DNA of 64,000 nucleotides from positions 158,026,456 through 158,090,455 of the forward strand of contig NC_053494.1 of NCBI RefSeq assembly GCF_905171775.1, in the 5' to 3' direction. Numbering within the stretch: the first letter of the stretch is position 1; every line of letters begins with the position of its first letter. Made by a program: the position numbers and the translations under genes. Shown here one piece after another: positions 1 through 15,300 of this stretch. Source of the DNA: Rana temporaria. Taxonomy: Eukaryota; Chordata; Amphibia; Anura; Ranidae. The notes below the pieces were generated by a model that searched no databases, was not told the DNA's origin, and saw only the letters and a list, made by a program, of their open reading frames with translations.

Positions 1-88
1 GCATAACATTTAAACAAAGATAGCAACATGCTACCTACTTTATGTTATAGAATAAATATGATTTTTAACTCTTGTCTTTCCTTTACAG

Positions 89-385
89 AGCCTCCTAGAA
101 ATGTCCGTGTAACTGATATTACAAAAATTTCTGTGAACCTGGCATGGCAGAAACCAGCATACGATGGTGGCAGCAAAATCACTGGATACATTGTGGAAAA
201 ACGTGATCTGCCAAATGGTCGTTGGACCAAGGCCAGCTTTACCAATGTTATTGAGACACAGTTTAGTGTATCTGGATTGACTCAAGGCAATCAGTATGAA
301 TTCCGTGTCTTTGCCAAGAATGCAGTTGGTTCCATAAGTAACCCATCAGATGTTGCAGGACCCATCACTTGTGTTGATACATACG
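89..385 (+). CDS. TTN: Titin exon (window exon 1): Fn3 domain
   Basis: One fibronectin-III domain of the A-band. The acceptor TTACAG ends at 88 and the donor is GTAAG at 386, phase 1 at both ends. Landmarks are the W-x-x-P, DGGSKI, VEKR and YEFRV motifs usual for titin Fn3. It is the last Fn3 of an Ig-Fn-Fn-Fn block that starts upstream of the window. Confidence 0.95.
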
Positions 386-3300
386 GTAAGGAAATTTAAA
401 GTTCTACAGATTCTATGACTGAATTACTCAGATGCTGCATTTATGAATCATTTTTTACCACCATCTCATTGTTGAGCTAAGACATACTTGTAAGGAACAG
501 TATATATAATATATATAGTACATATAATCACGTCTGATATATAGATATACAGATCAATATACTGCACTGTTATTATACTGTATATATATTATTGTTTTAT
601 AGGTGCACCTCAAATAGACGTACCACCAGAATACACAGATGTTGTGAAATGTAAGGCTGGAGTCGCTGTAAAACTGAAACTTGGCATTTCTGGCAAGCCA
701 TTGCCTGCTATTGAATGGTTCAAGAATGGAAAAGAAATACAAACCAGTGCTCAAATATCTATTGAAAACACCAGTGAGTTTTCATCAGTCCTCATTAAGG
801 ATGCTTCTCGTGTCAACACTGGACTTTATGAGCTTAAACTAAAGAATGCCATGGGTTCTGCTTCAGCTAGTATCCGAGTGCAAATGCTTGGTAAGTTTTT
901 TTATTCTATAACATTCTCTCAGTGTTTTCTGTGCTCTTGAATTATTTTTTTGATCTTTCTGATTTTGTTCTGTCTATATAGACAAACCTGGCCCACCTAC
1001 TGGACTTATACAGTTCAAGACAGTGACAGCTGAAAAGATTTCCTTCTCATGGGAGCCACCTGCTGATGACGGGGGAGCTAAAGTAACTCATTACATTGTA
1101 GAAAAGCGTGAAACAAGCAGAGTAGTGTGGTCATTAGTCTCAGAAAAGCATGAATTATGTTCGATAACGGTCACCAAACTAATTAAAGGAAATGAATACA
1201 TCTTCCGTGTTAGAGGGGTGAACAAATATGGAGTTGGTGATCCTCTGGAGTCAGAACCTACAATAGCAAGAAATGCATTTGGTATGTAAAACAAATTAGG
1301 CTTCATGTAATGTGAGTTTTGTATGATTATATGAGTTGATACTTATAATTCTGTTTCATGTTTTAGTGACACCTGGTCCTCCAAGTATTCCTGAGGTTGC
1401 CACAATTACCAAAAATACTATGACTGTAACCTGGAGCAGGCCTACTGTGGATGGGGGAAGTGACATAAATGGATATTACCTTGAAAAACGCGATAAGAAG
1501 AGCTTAAGATGGCTCAAAGTAATTAAGGAATCCATCCGTGACACCAGACAGAAAGCCTCAGGACTTACAGAAGCCAGCGAATATCAGTTCCGTGTTTGTG
1601 CTATTAATGCAGCTGGCCAAGGTGCCTTCTCAGATGCATCTGATTTCTACAAAGCAGTTGATCCTATTGGTAAGGCATTATTATTAATATTATTCATATG
1701 AGTATCTTTGATGAACTTTTTTGTATTTATCACTAAATACTTAACTACTAAGTAAAACGTTTTCTTTTTTTCTTAAGACAAACCTGGACAAGCAACAAAA
1801 CTTAAGATTGTGGATAGTACCAAATCATCAATCACTCTTAGCTGGACTAAGCCTGTATATGACGGTGGTAGCCCAACCACAAGCTATGTTGTGGAAGTTA
1901 GGGAAGGAGAGAGTGAAGAATGGACTGTCGTTAGTGCTAAAGGAGAAGTCAGAACTACTGAATATGTTGTTTCTCTTCTTAAACCTGGTGTTGACTACTA
2001 CTTTAGAGTATCTGCTGTAAATGCTGCAGGCAAAGGAGAGCCTATTGAGATGACTGAACCTACCCAGGCAAAGGACATACTTGGTATGCAATGCTTCAGT
2101 GTTGTGGATTTTGGTAATGCAGTTATGTATGTTTTATTTTGCTAATGTTTTATTTGCTTGTGCTTACAGAGGAGCCTGAGATTGATCTTGACGTTGCATT
2201 GAGAACTTCTATTGTGGCAAAGGCTGGTGAAGATGTTCAGTTAATGATTCCCTTTAAAGGAAGACCTACTCCAACTGTGACATGGAGAAAGGGAGAGAAA
2301 AACATTGGCAATGACCCAAGATACAATATTCAGAACACAGAATCTTCAACATTAGTTGATATACCTAAAGTTACACGCCATGACACTGGCAAGTATGTTC
2401 TGACAATAGAAAATGGTGTTGGACAACCTAAATCTACATTTGTTTCAGTTAAGGTCCTTGACACCCCAGCAGAGTGTCAAAAGCTACAAATAAAGAATGT
2501 TGCACGCGGCACAGCTACACTGGTATGGGAACCACCACTCATAAATGGTGGAGCTGAAATCACTAATTATTTAATAGAAAAGAGAGATGCCACTAAGAGA
2601 GCCTGGGCAGCGGTCACAACAAAATGTTCTCATACATCATTCAAGTTAACGAATTTGTCAGAGAAAACAGCCTACTTCTTCAGAGTTCTTGCAGAAAATG
2701 AGAATGGTATAGGAGAACCGTGTGAAACAACAGAGCCAGTAAAAGCATCTGAAATTCCAGGACCAATAAGAGATCTAACAATGAGAGATTCCACTAAAAC
2801 ATCTGTTACTTTTGCTTGGAGCAAACCAGATTATGATGGTGGCAGCCTTATCAGTGAATATGTAGTGGAAAGCAAACTGAAGGATGAGAAAGACTGGTCA
2901 CATGCAGGAACAAGCAAAGCATGTGAGTTTGAGGTCACTAAACTGAAGGAGCTTTCAGTTATGGAATTCAGAGTTTCAGCTAAGAATGAGAAAGGCCTCA
3001 GCGATGGTGTTATTATTGGGCCTATAACAGTTAAAGATTATGTTATTACACCTGAAGCTGACATATCTGAAATACTTGGAGGACAAATCACTGTACGCAT
3101 TGGACACAATGTACATATTGAGCTACCATACAAGGGTAAACCTAGACCAACTATATCTTGGTTGAAGGACAATATTCCTCTTAAGGAAAGTGAACAAGTC
3201 AGGTTTAAGAAAACTGAAGCTAAACTTAGTCTTAGCATCAAGAATGTCAAGAAAGAAAATGGTGGCAAGTACACTTTAATCCTTGATAATGGCGTCGCTC

Positions 3301-6300
3301 GTAAGTCATATGTAATCACAGTAATAGCACTTGGTCCTCCTTCTAAACCAAAGGGACCTATAAGATTTGATGAGATAAGAGCTGACAGTGTAATTATATC
3401 ATGGGATGTCCCAGATGATAATGGAGGAGGAGAAATTACATCATACAGCATTGAGAAGCGTGAAACTTCCCAGACCAACTGGAAAATGGTTTGCTCCAGT
3501 GTTGCCAGGACAACTTTCAAGATTCCAAATCTTGTTAAAGGAACAGAGTACCAGTTTAGAGTGCGTGCTGAAAACAGATATGGTGTGAGCCCACCACTAA
3601 ACTCTCCTGATGTTATTGCCAAACATCAATTTAGACCACCAGGACCCCCAGGAAAGCCAGTTGTTTACAACGTTACAAGCGATGGAATGTCTATAACCTG
3701 GGATGCTCCAGTATATGATGGCGGCTCTGAAATTGCTGGCTTCCATGTTGAAAAGAAAGAAAGAAACAGCATACTCTGGCAACGTGTTAATACTTCACCT
3801 GTATCTAACAGGGAATACAGGTTTACTGGACTGATTGAAGGTCTGGATTACCAGTTCCGTGTATTGGCAGAAAATACTGCAGGCCTTAGCCCAGTAAGTG
3901 AGCCAAGCAAATTCACTTTGGCTGTCTCTCCTGTTGGTAAGTAATGCTAACCATTTGAATAATAGTTCAATAGATGGAAAATATGACTTGCAAAACTAAT
4001 TGTCTTTTTGTGTTTTTAGATCCACCTGGAACACCTGACTATATTGATGTCACTAGAGAAACAGTTACTCTCAAATGGACTCCACCACTGCGTGATGGAG
4101 GCAGCAAGATTGTGGCCTACAGTATTGAGAAGCGCCAGGGCAAAGATCGCTGGCTTAGATGCAACTTTACAGATGTTTCCGAATGCCAGTACACAGTGAC
4201 TGGACTAAGTCCAGGAGATCGGTTTGAATTTAGAATCATCGCCAGAAATGCTGTTGGTACAGTCAGCCCACCTTCACAGTCCTCTGGATACATTATGACT
4301 AGAGATGAAAGCAGTAAGCATTTTACAATTTTTATCACCAGTTCTTTTAAAGCGGAGGTCCCGCGAAAAAAAATAATATTAAAAGCCAGTAGCTACAAAT
4401 ACTGCAGCTGCTGACTTTTAATAAATGGACACTTACCTGTCCAGGGTGTCTGCGATGTCGGCAGCAGAAGATGAGCCAACGCTCATCTCTCGGCTGCCCC
4501 CGCCGCCATCCTCGGTGAGGGAATCAGGAAGTGAAGCCTTGCGGCTTCACTGCTCGGTTTCCTACTGCGCATGCACGAGTAGTGCGGCGTGTTCCCAGTG
4601 GTCCCCGCTGTCTCCTGGGACCAGTGTTTTTCCCAGAAGGCAGCAGGGAGGACGGGAAGTGGAGTGACTCCCGTGGGAGTCTCTCCCCGGAAGTGGGTGC
4701 AAATACCTGTATTATACAGGTATCTGCATCCCCCTCCCCTCTGAAAGGTGCCAAATGTGACACCCGGGGGGGGGGAGTTCCCAAAAAGCGGAATTTCCAT
4801 TTTTGGGTGGACCTCCACTTTAAGACTCTCAAAATAAGCAAATAGTACATATCTAGCATAATAGATATAATGTTATATTTATTTTTCTAAACAAATCAAT
4901 CTAACATATGTTTTAAAAAGCAAAGTAAATTATAGAAAAGTCAACTGCTTGATTTTTTTTTTCAGCTTATCAGTTGTCTGCCATGATATTTGATTTGTTT
5001 TTCAAAGCAATCTTCTAAGTTACATTATTTTTCTTTTTTCACAGTTGCTCCAAGTATTGAGTTTGGTCCTGAGCATTTTGAAGGACTTACTGTTAAGGCT
5101 GGAGAAAGTATCCGAGCTAAAGCTTTGATTAAAGGACGTCCAGTTCCTCAGGTTGTTTGGTTAAAAGATGGAAAAGAGATTGAAAAGAAACTTGGAGTTG
5201 AAATAAACACTGCAATTGGATACAGCACAATCTTTGTCAGAGACGCAACACGTGATCATCGCGGTGTATACTCTGTAGAGGCCAAGAATTCATCAGGAAC
5301 CAAGAAGGAAGACATGACAATAAGGGTGCAAGGTAAGATGAAAATCCATAGTCTACAAGATGAACATGTAATTTACCACATACTGTACAAGGATGCCTGT
5401 TACCAGCTTTAACACACATCTAAAATCAAACAATCCAAAAAATTCAAAACTTTTAATTATATTTCTGAATGTCTTTTTACACAGACACACCTGGACCTGT
5501 AGGTGGACCTATAAGATTCAGCAACATCAGTGGGGAAAAGTTGACCTTATGGTGGGATCCACCTGCCAATGATGGCTGTGCTGTAATAACTCATTATGTT
5601 ATTGAAAAACGTGAGACAAGCAGATTGTCCTGGGCTCAAGTTACTGACCAGTGTGAAGCCTGCTCATACACTGTTACAAAATTGATCAAAGGAAATGAAT
5701 ACCAATTCCGCATTTCTGCAGCAAATAAGTTTGGTGTTGGCAAACCTCTTGACTCAGATCCAGTTATTGCACAAATACAATACAGTAAGTAGGTTATTAT
5801 TTTATTTCTGGATGAATCATTATACATGACCATTATAATTCATCACTTTCTTGCTTTTTCAACAGCTGTTCCTGATGCACCTGGAGTGCCAGATTCTACT
5901 CATGTCACTGGTGACAGCATAACTGTAACATGGGCAAGACCAAAATCTGATGGTGGCAATGAAATCAAGCATTATATCTTAGAAAGGAGAGAGAAAAAGA
6001 GTCTGCGCTGGGTTAAAGTGTCCAGTAAGAAGCCCATCACTGAGACCAGATACAGAGTAACCGGCCTGGTTGAAGGAAATGAATATGAATTCCGTGCAAT
6101 AGCTGAAAATAATGCAGGAGTTAGTGAGCCAAGTGGAGTGTCTAGGTTAATTAAATGCAAAGAGCCTGTGAATCCACCTAGCGCACCCAGCATTGTTAAA
6201 GTAAGCGATACCACAAAGACATCCGTAAGCTTGGAATGGACCAAACCTGCATATGATGGTGGCATGGAGATCATTGGTTACATCATTGAAATGTGCAAGG

Positions 6301-9300
6301 CTGATCTTGGTGAATGGCATAAAGTCAATGCCGAGGCTGTGGTTGCCACAAAATACACAGTTGTTGACCTTGAGGCTGGTGAAAATTACAAATTCAGAGT
6401 CTCTGCAGTCAATGGAGCAGGAAAAGGAGACAGCTGTGAAGTACCTGCTACAGTACTAACTTCAGATAGATTGACATCCCCAGAAATTGATATTGATGCC
6501 AACTTTAAGCAGACCCATATTGTTAGGGCTGGTGCAAGCATCCGTCTCTTCATTGCTTTTAAAGGAAGACCTACACCAACTGCAATCTGGACAAAACCAG
6601 ACTCTGACCTTAGTGTGAGAGCTGATATTCAAACTACAGACTCATTTAGCACCTTGACAGTGGAAGACTGTAACAGATATGATGCAGGAAAATACACTTT
6701 CACTGTGGAAAATAACAGTGGAAGCAAGTCTATTACATTTACTGTTAAAGTGCTGGATTCTCCTGGTCCACCAGGCCCTATTACATTCAAAGATGTCACA
6801 AGAGGATCTATTACATTACTGTGGGATGCTCCACTCACTGATGGAGGTGCACGTATCCACCATTATGTAGTGGAAAGAAGAGAAGCTAGCCGACGCAGCT
6901 GGCAAGTAGTTAGTGAGAAATGCTCTAGACAGATTATTAAGGTTTCAGATCTTTTGGAAGGTCAGCCATACTATTTCCGAGTTTCTGCTGAAAATGAATA
7001 TGGTGTTGGTGTGCATTATGAAACACCAGAGCCTATTGTAGCCACTGAAGAACCAGCACCACCAAAGAGATTAGACATTGTAGATACAAGCAAATCTTCA
7101 GTAACTCTGGCTTGGCTAAAACCTGAACATGATGGTGGAAGTCGTATATCTTCCTACCTGATTGAAATGAAACAGAAGGGATCTGACCACTGGATTGAAG
7201 CAGGGCAAACAAAACATTTAACTCTGACCATTGATAACCTCACAGAAAATACTGAATACGAGTTCCGTGTTCGTGCAAAGAATGATGCTGGTTACAGTGA
7301 GTCTAGGGAAGCCTTCTCATCTGTTATTATCAAGGAGCCTCAGATTGAGCCTACAGCTGATCTTAGTGGCATCACCAGACAGCTGATAACCTGCAAAGCA
7401 GGAAGCAATTTCACAATTGATATTCCAATTAGTGGACGTCCAGTACCAAAGGTAACATGGAAACTTGAAGAAATGAGACTCAAGGAAACAGACAGGGTAA
7501 CCATCAAGACAACAAAGGACAGAACCACTTTGACTGTTAAAGACAGCATGAGAGGTGACTCCGGTAAATACTATTTGACACTTGAAAATACAGCTGGTGT
7601 TAAAACATTCACTGTCACAGTAATCGTGATTGGTAGACCAGGAGCTGCCACAGGTCCTATTGAGGTATCGTCTGTATCTGCTGAGTCATGTGTACTGACC
7701 TGGGCTGAACCTGAAGATGATGGCGGAACTGATATCACAAATTACATTGTTGAAAAGCGGGAATCCGGTACAACAGCATGGCAACTTGTTAACTCCAGTG
7801 TAAAACGCACACAGATTAAAGTTACCCACCTCACAAAATACATGGAATACACTTTCCGTGTCAGTGCAGAAAACAGATTTGGTGTCAGCAAGCCTGTTGA
7901 ATCCACTCCTATTGTAGCTGAACATCCTTTCGGTAAGAAAATGTTTAATCTACTTACCTGTAACATTGTCTTAGTTTTTCTGTTTATTTGAATATCAGAG
8001 TAATGACACATCACTCTTTTCTCATTTATTAGTACCACCAAGTCCACCAACAAGACCAGAAGTATACTCTGTGTCTGCCAATGCAATGGGCATTAAATGG
8101 GAAGAACCATACCATGATGGCGGAAGCAAAGTTACAGGGTACTGGATTGAAAAGAAAGAGCGCAATACCATTCTATGGGTAAAAGATAACAAAATCCCAT
8201 GCTTTGAATGTAACTACAAAGTCACATCATTGGTTGAAGGTCTGGAGTACCAGTTCAGAGTCTATGCCCTGAATGCTGCTGGTATTAGCAAAGCCAGTGA
8301 AGCTTCAAGACCTGTAATGGCACAAAATCCTGTTGGTAAGTTTACAGTAATGAGATTGCAGATTTACTTAGGGCTTAGTTTTTATTGAATAAAGCTGAAT
8401 TTGTGGAACATTGATCTTAACAGAAAACATATCATGCATTTGCTTTTATTACCAATGGGCTTTATTTTGTGTTTAATATAATATAAATAACTACTCTTTT
8501 AGGATATTGGGTTTGGAGTTCATTATTTTGGTGATCTTCTTAAAATATAAAGAAGGATAAACATGAGTGGGTTACTGTTTTACATATTTTTCCATGTTGC
8601 CATCATTCTTCACACCATCATTTGGTTCTTCTGCAGTATAAACATTTTTTATTTAATTTATAGATCCACCTGGAAAACCAGAAGTGACAGATGTTACAAG
8701 ATCCTCGGTTTCACTGAGCTGGACTGCTCCACTTTATGATGGTGGCAGCAAAGTTGTTGGCTATATTGTAGAACGCAAGCCTTTCAATGAAACTGGAGAT
8801 GGTCGCTGGCTTAAGTGCAATTATACCACAATTTCAGAAAACAGCTTCACTGTCACAGCTTTAAGTGAAGGAGAGGTTTATGAATTCCGTGTACTTGCTA
8901 AGAATGCCTCTGGTGTGATAAGTGCCCCATCACAGTCTACAGGTGCTGTAACTTGCAAAGATGAATACTGTAAGTATACATATTATATTATATAACATTG
9001 TCAATGGTCTAAGTACATATCCCTATTCTATTAACAATCATTTTAAATGTTACTTTTAGCACCACCCAAAGCTGAACTTGACAGCAAACTTCAGGGAGAT
9101 ATTGTTACCGTAAGAGCTGGCTCTGATCTTGTACTTGATGCATCTATTGGTGGCAAACCTGAACCAAAGGTCTTCTGGTCAAAGGGAGATAAGGAACTTG
9201 AGCTCTGTGAGAAGATCAACCTACAATACACCAGCAAACGTGCTCTAGCAATTGTTAAGTTCTGTGACAGAAGTGATACTGGCAAATATACTTTGACAGT

Positions 9301-12300
9301 TAAGAATGCAAGTGGAACAAAATCTGTTTCTGTTCTTGTCAAAGTACTTGGTAAGTATGCTTACAGAATGCCTAACATAGTATGTATCTGAGTCACCATA
9401 ATAAAAATAATTTTATTGACATTTGTTCATATTCTTTTGTTTAGACTCTCCAGGTGCATGTGCAGGAAAAATTACTATCAGTAGAGTAACAGACGAAAAA
9501 TGCACACTTGCTTGGAATCCAACACAAGAAGATGGCGGTGCGGAGACCACCCACTACATTGTGGAAAGACGTGAGACTAGCCGACTCAACTGGGTAATTG
9601 TGGAACCTGAATGCCAGACACTTTCATGCAATGTGACAAGACTGATTAAGAACAACGAGTATATATTCCGTGTGAGAGCAGTAAACAAATATGGACCAGG
9701 CGTCCCGCTGGAGTCTGAACCCATCATTGCAAGAAATTCATTCAGTAAGTAGGAACAAGCAAAAAAATACATACATGGCTTTTTTTTCCACATTAGAATT
9801 TACAAATGTTTTAATATTCTTTTTTTGAAACAGCTATCCCATCACCACCTGGTGCACCAGAGGCTGTTGGTGTTGGAAAGGACCATATAATAATTCAGTG
9901 GCTCAAACCTGAATCAGATGGTGGCAGTGAAATCAGCACATACATCGTTGATAAGCGAGAGAAAAAGAGTGTGAGATGGACAAGAGTCAACAAAGATTAT
10001 ACCATTTATGACACACGTCTGAAAGTTACTAACTTACTCGAAGGAAGTGAATACCAATTCCGTGTCAGTGCAGTAAATGCTGCTGGAAACAGTGAACCTA
10101 GCGATTCCTCTCCATACATCCTGTGCAAAGATCCTTCATGTAAGATTTCATTTATTTGTATATTCATGTATACATTCTTTACAAAAATATTTTTATCACA
10201 AGTCTGGAAAATAAAAACACTTGCTAGTGATTCCAGAAGATGTAGAACAAAAACCTGTATAGAGAGAAATATAATCACTGTCATTGATGTACTCCTTTTG
10301 AAAATGCTAGCATGCAGCAGGCAAAGTCAGGGTGAAGTCTGAAAACACGATCAGCATGCTTATCTCAGATCAGTTTGGATGTTATTAAATTAACATGGCA
10401 ACTAGCATTTTCCTCAGTATAAGTTTCCTTTAATACACATACTGTACACACACCATAGGTGTGCACAGCCTATTGCATTAAGGTGTGTACCACAAAGCTT
10501 AAACATATTTATGTGTCTGGATGTGTATATATACTGACAGCAGAGCAACAGAGGGTGTCAGTAGGGTAGAGATTTGTGTCAGTAGGGCAGTGGCAATAGT
10601 TTTTATCTTTATTTTTTTTACAATTTTTTTAGGAGCCCAATTACGAGCCTTTAGTGAAATAGCAGGGATCTAAACAGGGGGAACCTGCACCACACAGGGT
10701 GATTAGGGTGTGCCCAGGCACACCTGACACATCCTGTGCGCATGCCTATGACACACACATATAGAATTTGAAGTTGAAATTTCACCTTAACAAATATGAT
10801 GGAGGCCTGCTTGACACTGGTACTAAATATGACTGCAACTATTAGAGGATAGGGAATGATGAGAAATCTCTCCAATGGCAAAAGCACAAACACATTTTAG
10901 TAGAGTGAGGAAGGGTTGGAACTTTTCAGTTTTTCTTATCATTATCTGTTCCCTCCTGTCCAATTGATGACAGTTTGCCCCATTTTTTTTGCACGGATAA
11001 CAGGGGGGATATGAGCCAAATCTCCTCAGGAAGTAAGAATAAAAGCCTGCCAGGAATGTTAATTTCTATCCAAAATTACAGATAAGAGCTAATACTCAAA
11101 AAGTTATTTAACTTAGGCAAATATCTCTGTTCGAGACCAGCCCTCTATAGACCAGTTCATTGATAGTTATAAAGGCATAATTTTACTTAGGTACAATTGT
11201 TATTGTTTTTCACTTTTTTTCAGATGTCCCAGCAGCCCCATCTTTTCCAAGAGTCGTGGACACCACAAAAACTAGCATCAGCTTGGCATGGTCTAAGCCT
11301 TTGTATGATGGAGGTTCTGATATTTTAGGCTATGTTCTTGAGGTACAAGAAGAAGGCACTGAGCAGTGGTATAGACCACATACAACTGCCCTACTTAGAA
11401 ATCCAGAATTCACACTAACAGGCCTAAAGACAAGCCATAAGTACAAGTTCAGAGTTGCTGCTTCCAATGCAAATGGCACAAGTGACGTCAGTGAATCATC
11501 TGCTGAAATTGAACCAGTTGAAAGAATAGGTATGTGTACATTTATAAATGATCAACTTTGTGACCATAGTAGTGTGGTGACCTTCATTTATTGCTGTCTT
11601 ATTTTTTGTTAGAAATTCCTGACCTGGAACTTGCTGATGACCTTAAGAAGATTGTTACAGTCAGGGCAGGTGGCTCATTGCGTCTCATGGTATCTGTTTC
11701 TGGAAGGCCATCTCCCGTTATCACATGGAGAAAGGAAGGTGTTGACCTAGCAAGCCGAGCCATGATTGATATTACAGACAGCTATACTCTACTTGTGGTT
11801 GAGAAAGTAAACCGATATGATGCTGGAAAATATGTTATTGAGGCAGTTAACCAGTCTGGCAAAAAATCTGCAACAGTTGTTGTCAAAGTTTATGGTAAGA
11901 TACAAATTCTAATTTGTTCATATCCAAGCAAATAATATGTTTTCTAACTAGCTGTGTCATGTGTAAATGTCTTACAGTTCTAGAAAATTTAAACTTGTGC
12001 TTACTCACTTCATAGATTCACCTGGCCCATGTGGTGCAGTGAAAGTCAAAGAAGTTTCAAGAGATTCTATCACAATTACTTGGGATGTGCCTGCCTTGGA
12101 TGGTGGAGCCCCAGTAAACAACTACATCATTGAAAGGCGTGAAGCTGCTATGAGAGCCTTCAAGACCGTTACTACAAAATGTAATAAGACCATTTACAGA
12201 ATCACTGGACTTCAAGAAGGCCTGATGTACTACTTCAGAGTTTTGCCAGAGAACATTTATGGAATTGGTGAACCATGTGAAACATCTGATGCAGTTTTAG

Positions 12301-15300
12301 TGTCCGAAGTTCCAATGGTGCCACAGAAACTTGAAGTAGTTGACATTACTAAATCCACAGTAGCTCTAAAATGGGAGAAGCCTCTCCATGATGGAGGTAG
12401 CAGACTAACAGGTTATGTAATTGAAGCTTGCAGAGCTGGGACAGAGAAATGGATGAAGGTGGCAACACTGAAACCAACAGTTCTTGATTATACTATCACA
12501 TCACTTAATGATGGTGAACAATATTTGTTCAGAGTGAGAGCACAAAACCAGAAGGGTGTATCTGAACCACGGGAGATAGTAACTGCAGTGACTGTACAAG
12601 ATCAGAAAGGTACAGTAGAAAGAAGTCACATTTTATATCATATGAATGCATTTAATTGCGTAAAATGACTTACTTTTTTTGTCTTCTTATAGTCCTGCCA
12701 TCCATTGATCTTGCTGGAATACCTCAGAAGACTCTGCATGTACCATCTGGCAGACCAATTGAGCTTGCCATACCTATACATGGACGTCCACCTCCAGCAG
12801 TTGCATGGTTTTTTGATGGTTCCAGGATAAAAGAGGTTGACCGCGTTAAGATTGAAACTGTAAATAAGGTAGCTAAACTAACAATTAGAGAGACGACAAT
12901 CAATGACACAGGAGATTATACACTTGAACTTAAGAACACAACTGGTACAGTTACAGAGACAATTAAAGTAATCATTCTTGGTGAGTATATATCAAGAAAC
13001 ATTAACTTGTACCTTTTGATTGTTTTAAGTTGATCACAGTAATAAATATAATTATTGTTTATGTCACTACAGACAAGCCTGGGCCTCCCATTGGACCAAT
13101 TGTCATTGATGAAACTGATGCCACTTCTGTTTCTATTTCTTGGGAACCACCACTGATGGATGGTGGTGCTACAATCAGTAGCTATGTTGTGGAACAACGT
13201 GATGCTCACCGTCCAGGATGGTTACCTGTTTCTGAGTCTGTTACAAGAACAATGTTCAAATTTACTAGACTCACTGAAGGCACAGAATACGTATTTAGAG
13301 TGGCAGCTACCAATCGCTTTGGCATTGGTTCCTTCTTGCAGTCAGAAGTTGTAGAGTGCAAGAGCAGAATAAGTAAGTAACAGAAACAGTTCTAATTTCT
13401 AACATGCCCTTAAGTTACAAATGCAATAGTATATATTTGTCATTAATCATTTGTAAATTAGGCTTGTTATGTCTTGTATAACTATGTCTGCTTTTTTCAG
13501 GTATTCCTGGACCATCTGAGACTCCACAAGTGTTTGATGTGTCCCGTGATGGCATGACTATTACTTGGAATCCACCAGATGAAGATGGAGGATCACAGAT
13601 TGTTGGTTACATTATTGAACGCAAAGAGGTCAGAGCTGATCGTTGGGTGCGTGCAAATAAAGTACCAGTGACAATGACACGCTACAGATCTACTGGACTT
13701 ATTGAAGGCTTGGAATACGAACATCGTGTTACAGCTATAAATGCAAGAGGAGCTGGAAAGCCAAGTCGTCCATCTAAATCTGCAGTTGCAATGGATCCAA
13801 TAGGTAAATGAAATGGAAAATGTAAATATGCAGCTTATCTTTTCACGCACATTATGTTGAAAAGATCAATATCGCAAACAGCCTAGTTTAAACAATGTTC
13901 ATTTTATATCATAACAACCCTGTGAATACTTTTTACGATTTGGTAACTTTTACTTATGTTTTACAGCTCCTCCTGCCAAGCCTCAGAATCCAAGAGTTAC
14001 TGACACTACAAGAACATCTGTTTCTCTTGCATGGAGTCCACCAGAAGAAGAAGGAGGATCAAAGGTCACTGGCTACTTGATTGAAATGCAAAAGGTTGAC
14101 CAATACGAATGGACCAAATGTAATACTACTCCAACCAAGATATGTGAATACACACTTACGCACCTTCCACAAGGAGCAGAATACAGGTTCCATGTACTTG
14201 CATGCAATGCTGGAGGACCAGGGGAACCAGCTGATGTTCCAGGAACTGTAAAAATCACTGAAATGCTTGGTAAGACATTTAAACTGCATGATCATTTTTA
14301 ATAATTTGCTTAATAAGCCAGTAAAAAATTTGCATTAAAATGTATTTCCATTTCTAGCATATCCTGACTACGAACTGGATGAGAAGTACCAGGAAGGTCT
14401 GGTTGTAAGACAAGGCAGTGCAATTAGGATAACAATACCAATAAAAGGCAAGCCTATCCCAGTTTGCAAATGGACCAAGGAGGGTCGGGATGTAAGCAAG
14501 AGAGCTATGATTGCTACTTCTGATACACACACTGAACTTGTCATTAAGGATGCTGTCAAAGAGGACTCTGGATCTTATGACCTATTGCTTGAAAACAAAT
14601 GTGGCAAAAAGGTGGTTTATATTAAAGTTAAAGTTATTGGAAGCCCAGACCCACCAGTAGGTCCTCTGGAATATGACGACATACAGGCACGCTCTGTAAG
14701 AGTGAGCTGGAGAGCTCCTGCTGATGACGGTGGCTCTGATATCTTTGGGTACATTGTTGAAAGACGAGAAGTGCCAAAAGCAGCTTGGTATACAATTGAT
14801 TCAAGAGTAAAAGGAACGTCATTGGTGGTCAAGGGACTTAAGGAAAATTTTGAATATCATTTCCGAGTTTCATGTGAAAACCAGTTTGGCATTAGTCGTT
14901 CACTGAAATCAGAGGAACCTGCTGTACCGAAAACACCTTTGAGTAAGTATTAATGTTAACATCATTATACCTTAACAGCAACGTTAATGCAGACTTCTTC
15001 AAAATACAGTTTTCTTTAACCACGTCAGCCCCGGGAAGGTTTTACCCCTTTAATGACCAGGCCATTTTTTGCGATATGGCACGGCGTTACTTTAACTGAC
15101 AGTTGCGCGGTCATGCGACGATATACCCAATTGAAATTTACATACATTTTTTTTCTACAAATTGAGCTTTCTTTTGGTGGTATTTGATCACCTCTGTAGT
15201 TTTTTTACACCATAAACAAAAAAAGACAGACAATTTTGAAAAAAACAAACAATATTTTTTACTTTCTGCTATAAAACATATCCAATAAAAAAAAAAATCT

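Noticed and set aside
3038..3622. A 194-codon - strand frame opposite titin exon 6
   Set aside because: Shadow of the titin coding strand; no start context, no domain.
4425..4859. Overlapping ~110-codon frames on both strands in titin intron 7
   Set aside because: They lie wholly in a GC-rich MITE and have no splice or domain support.
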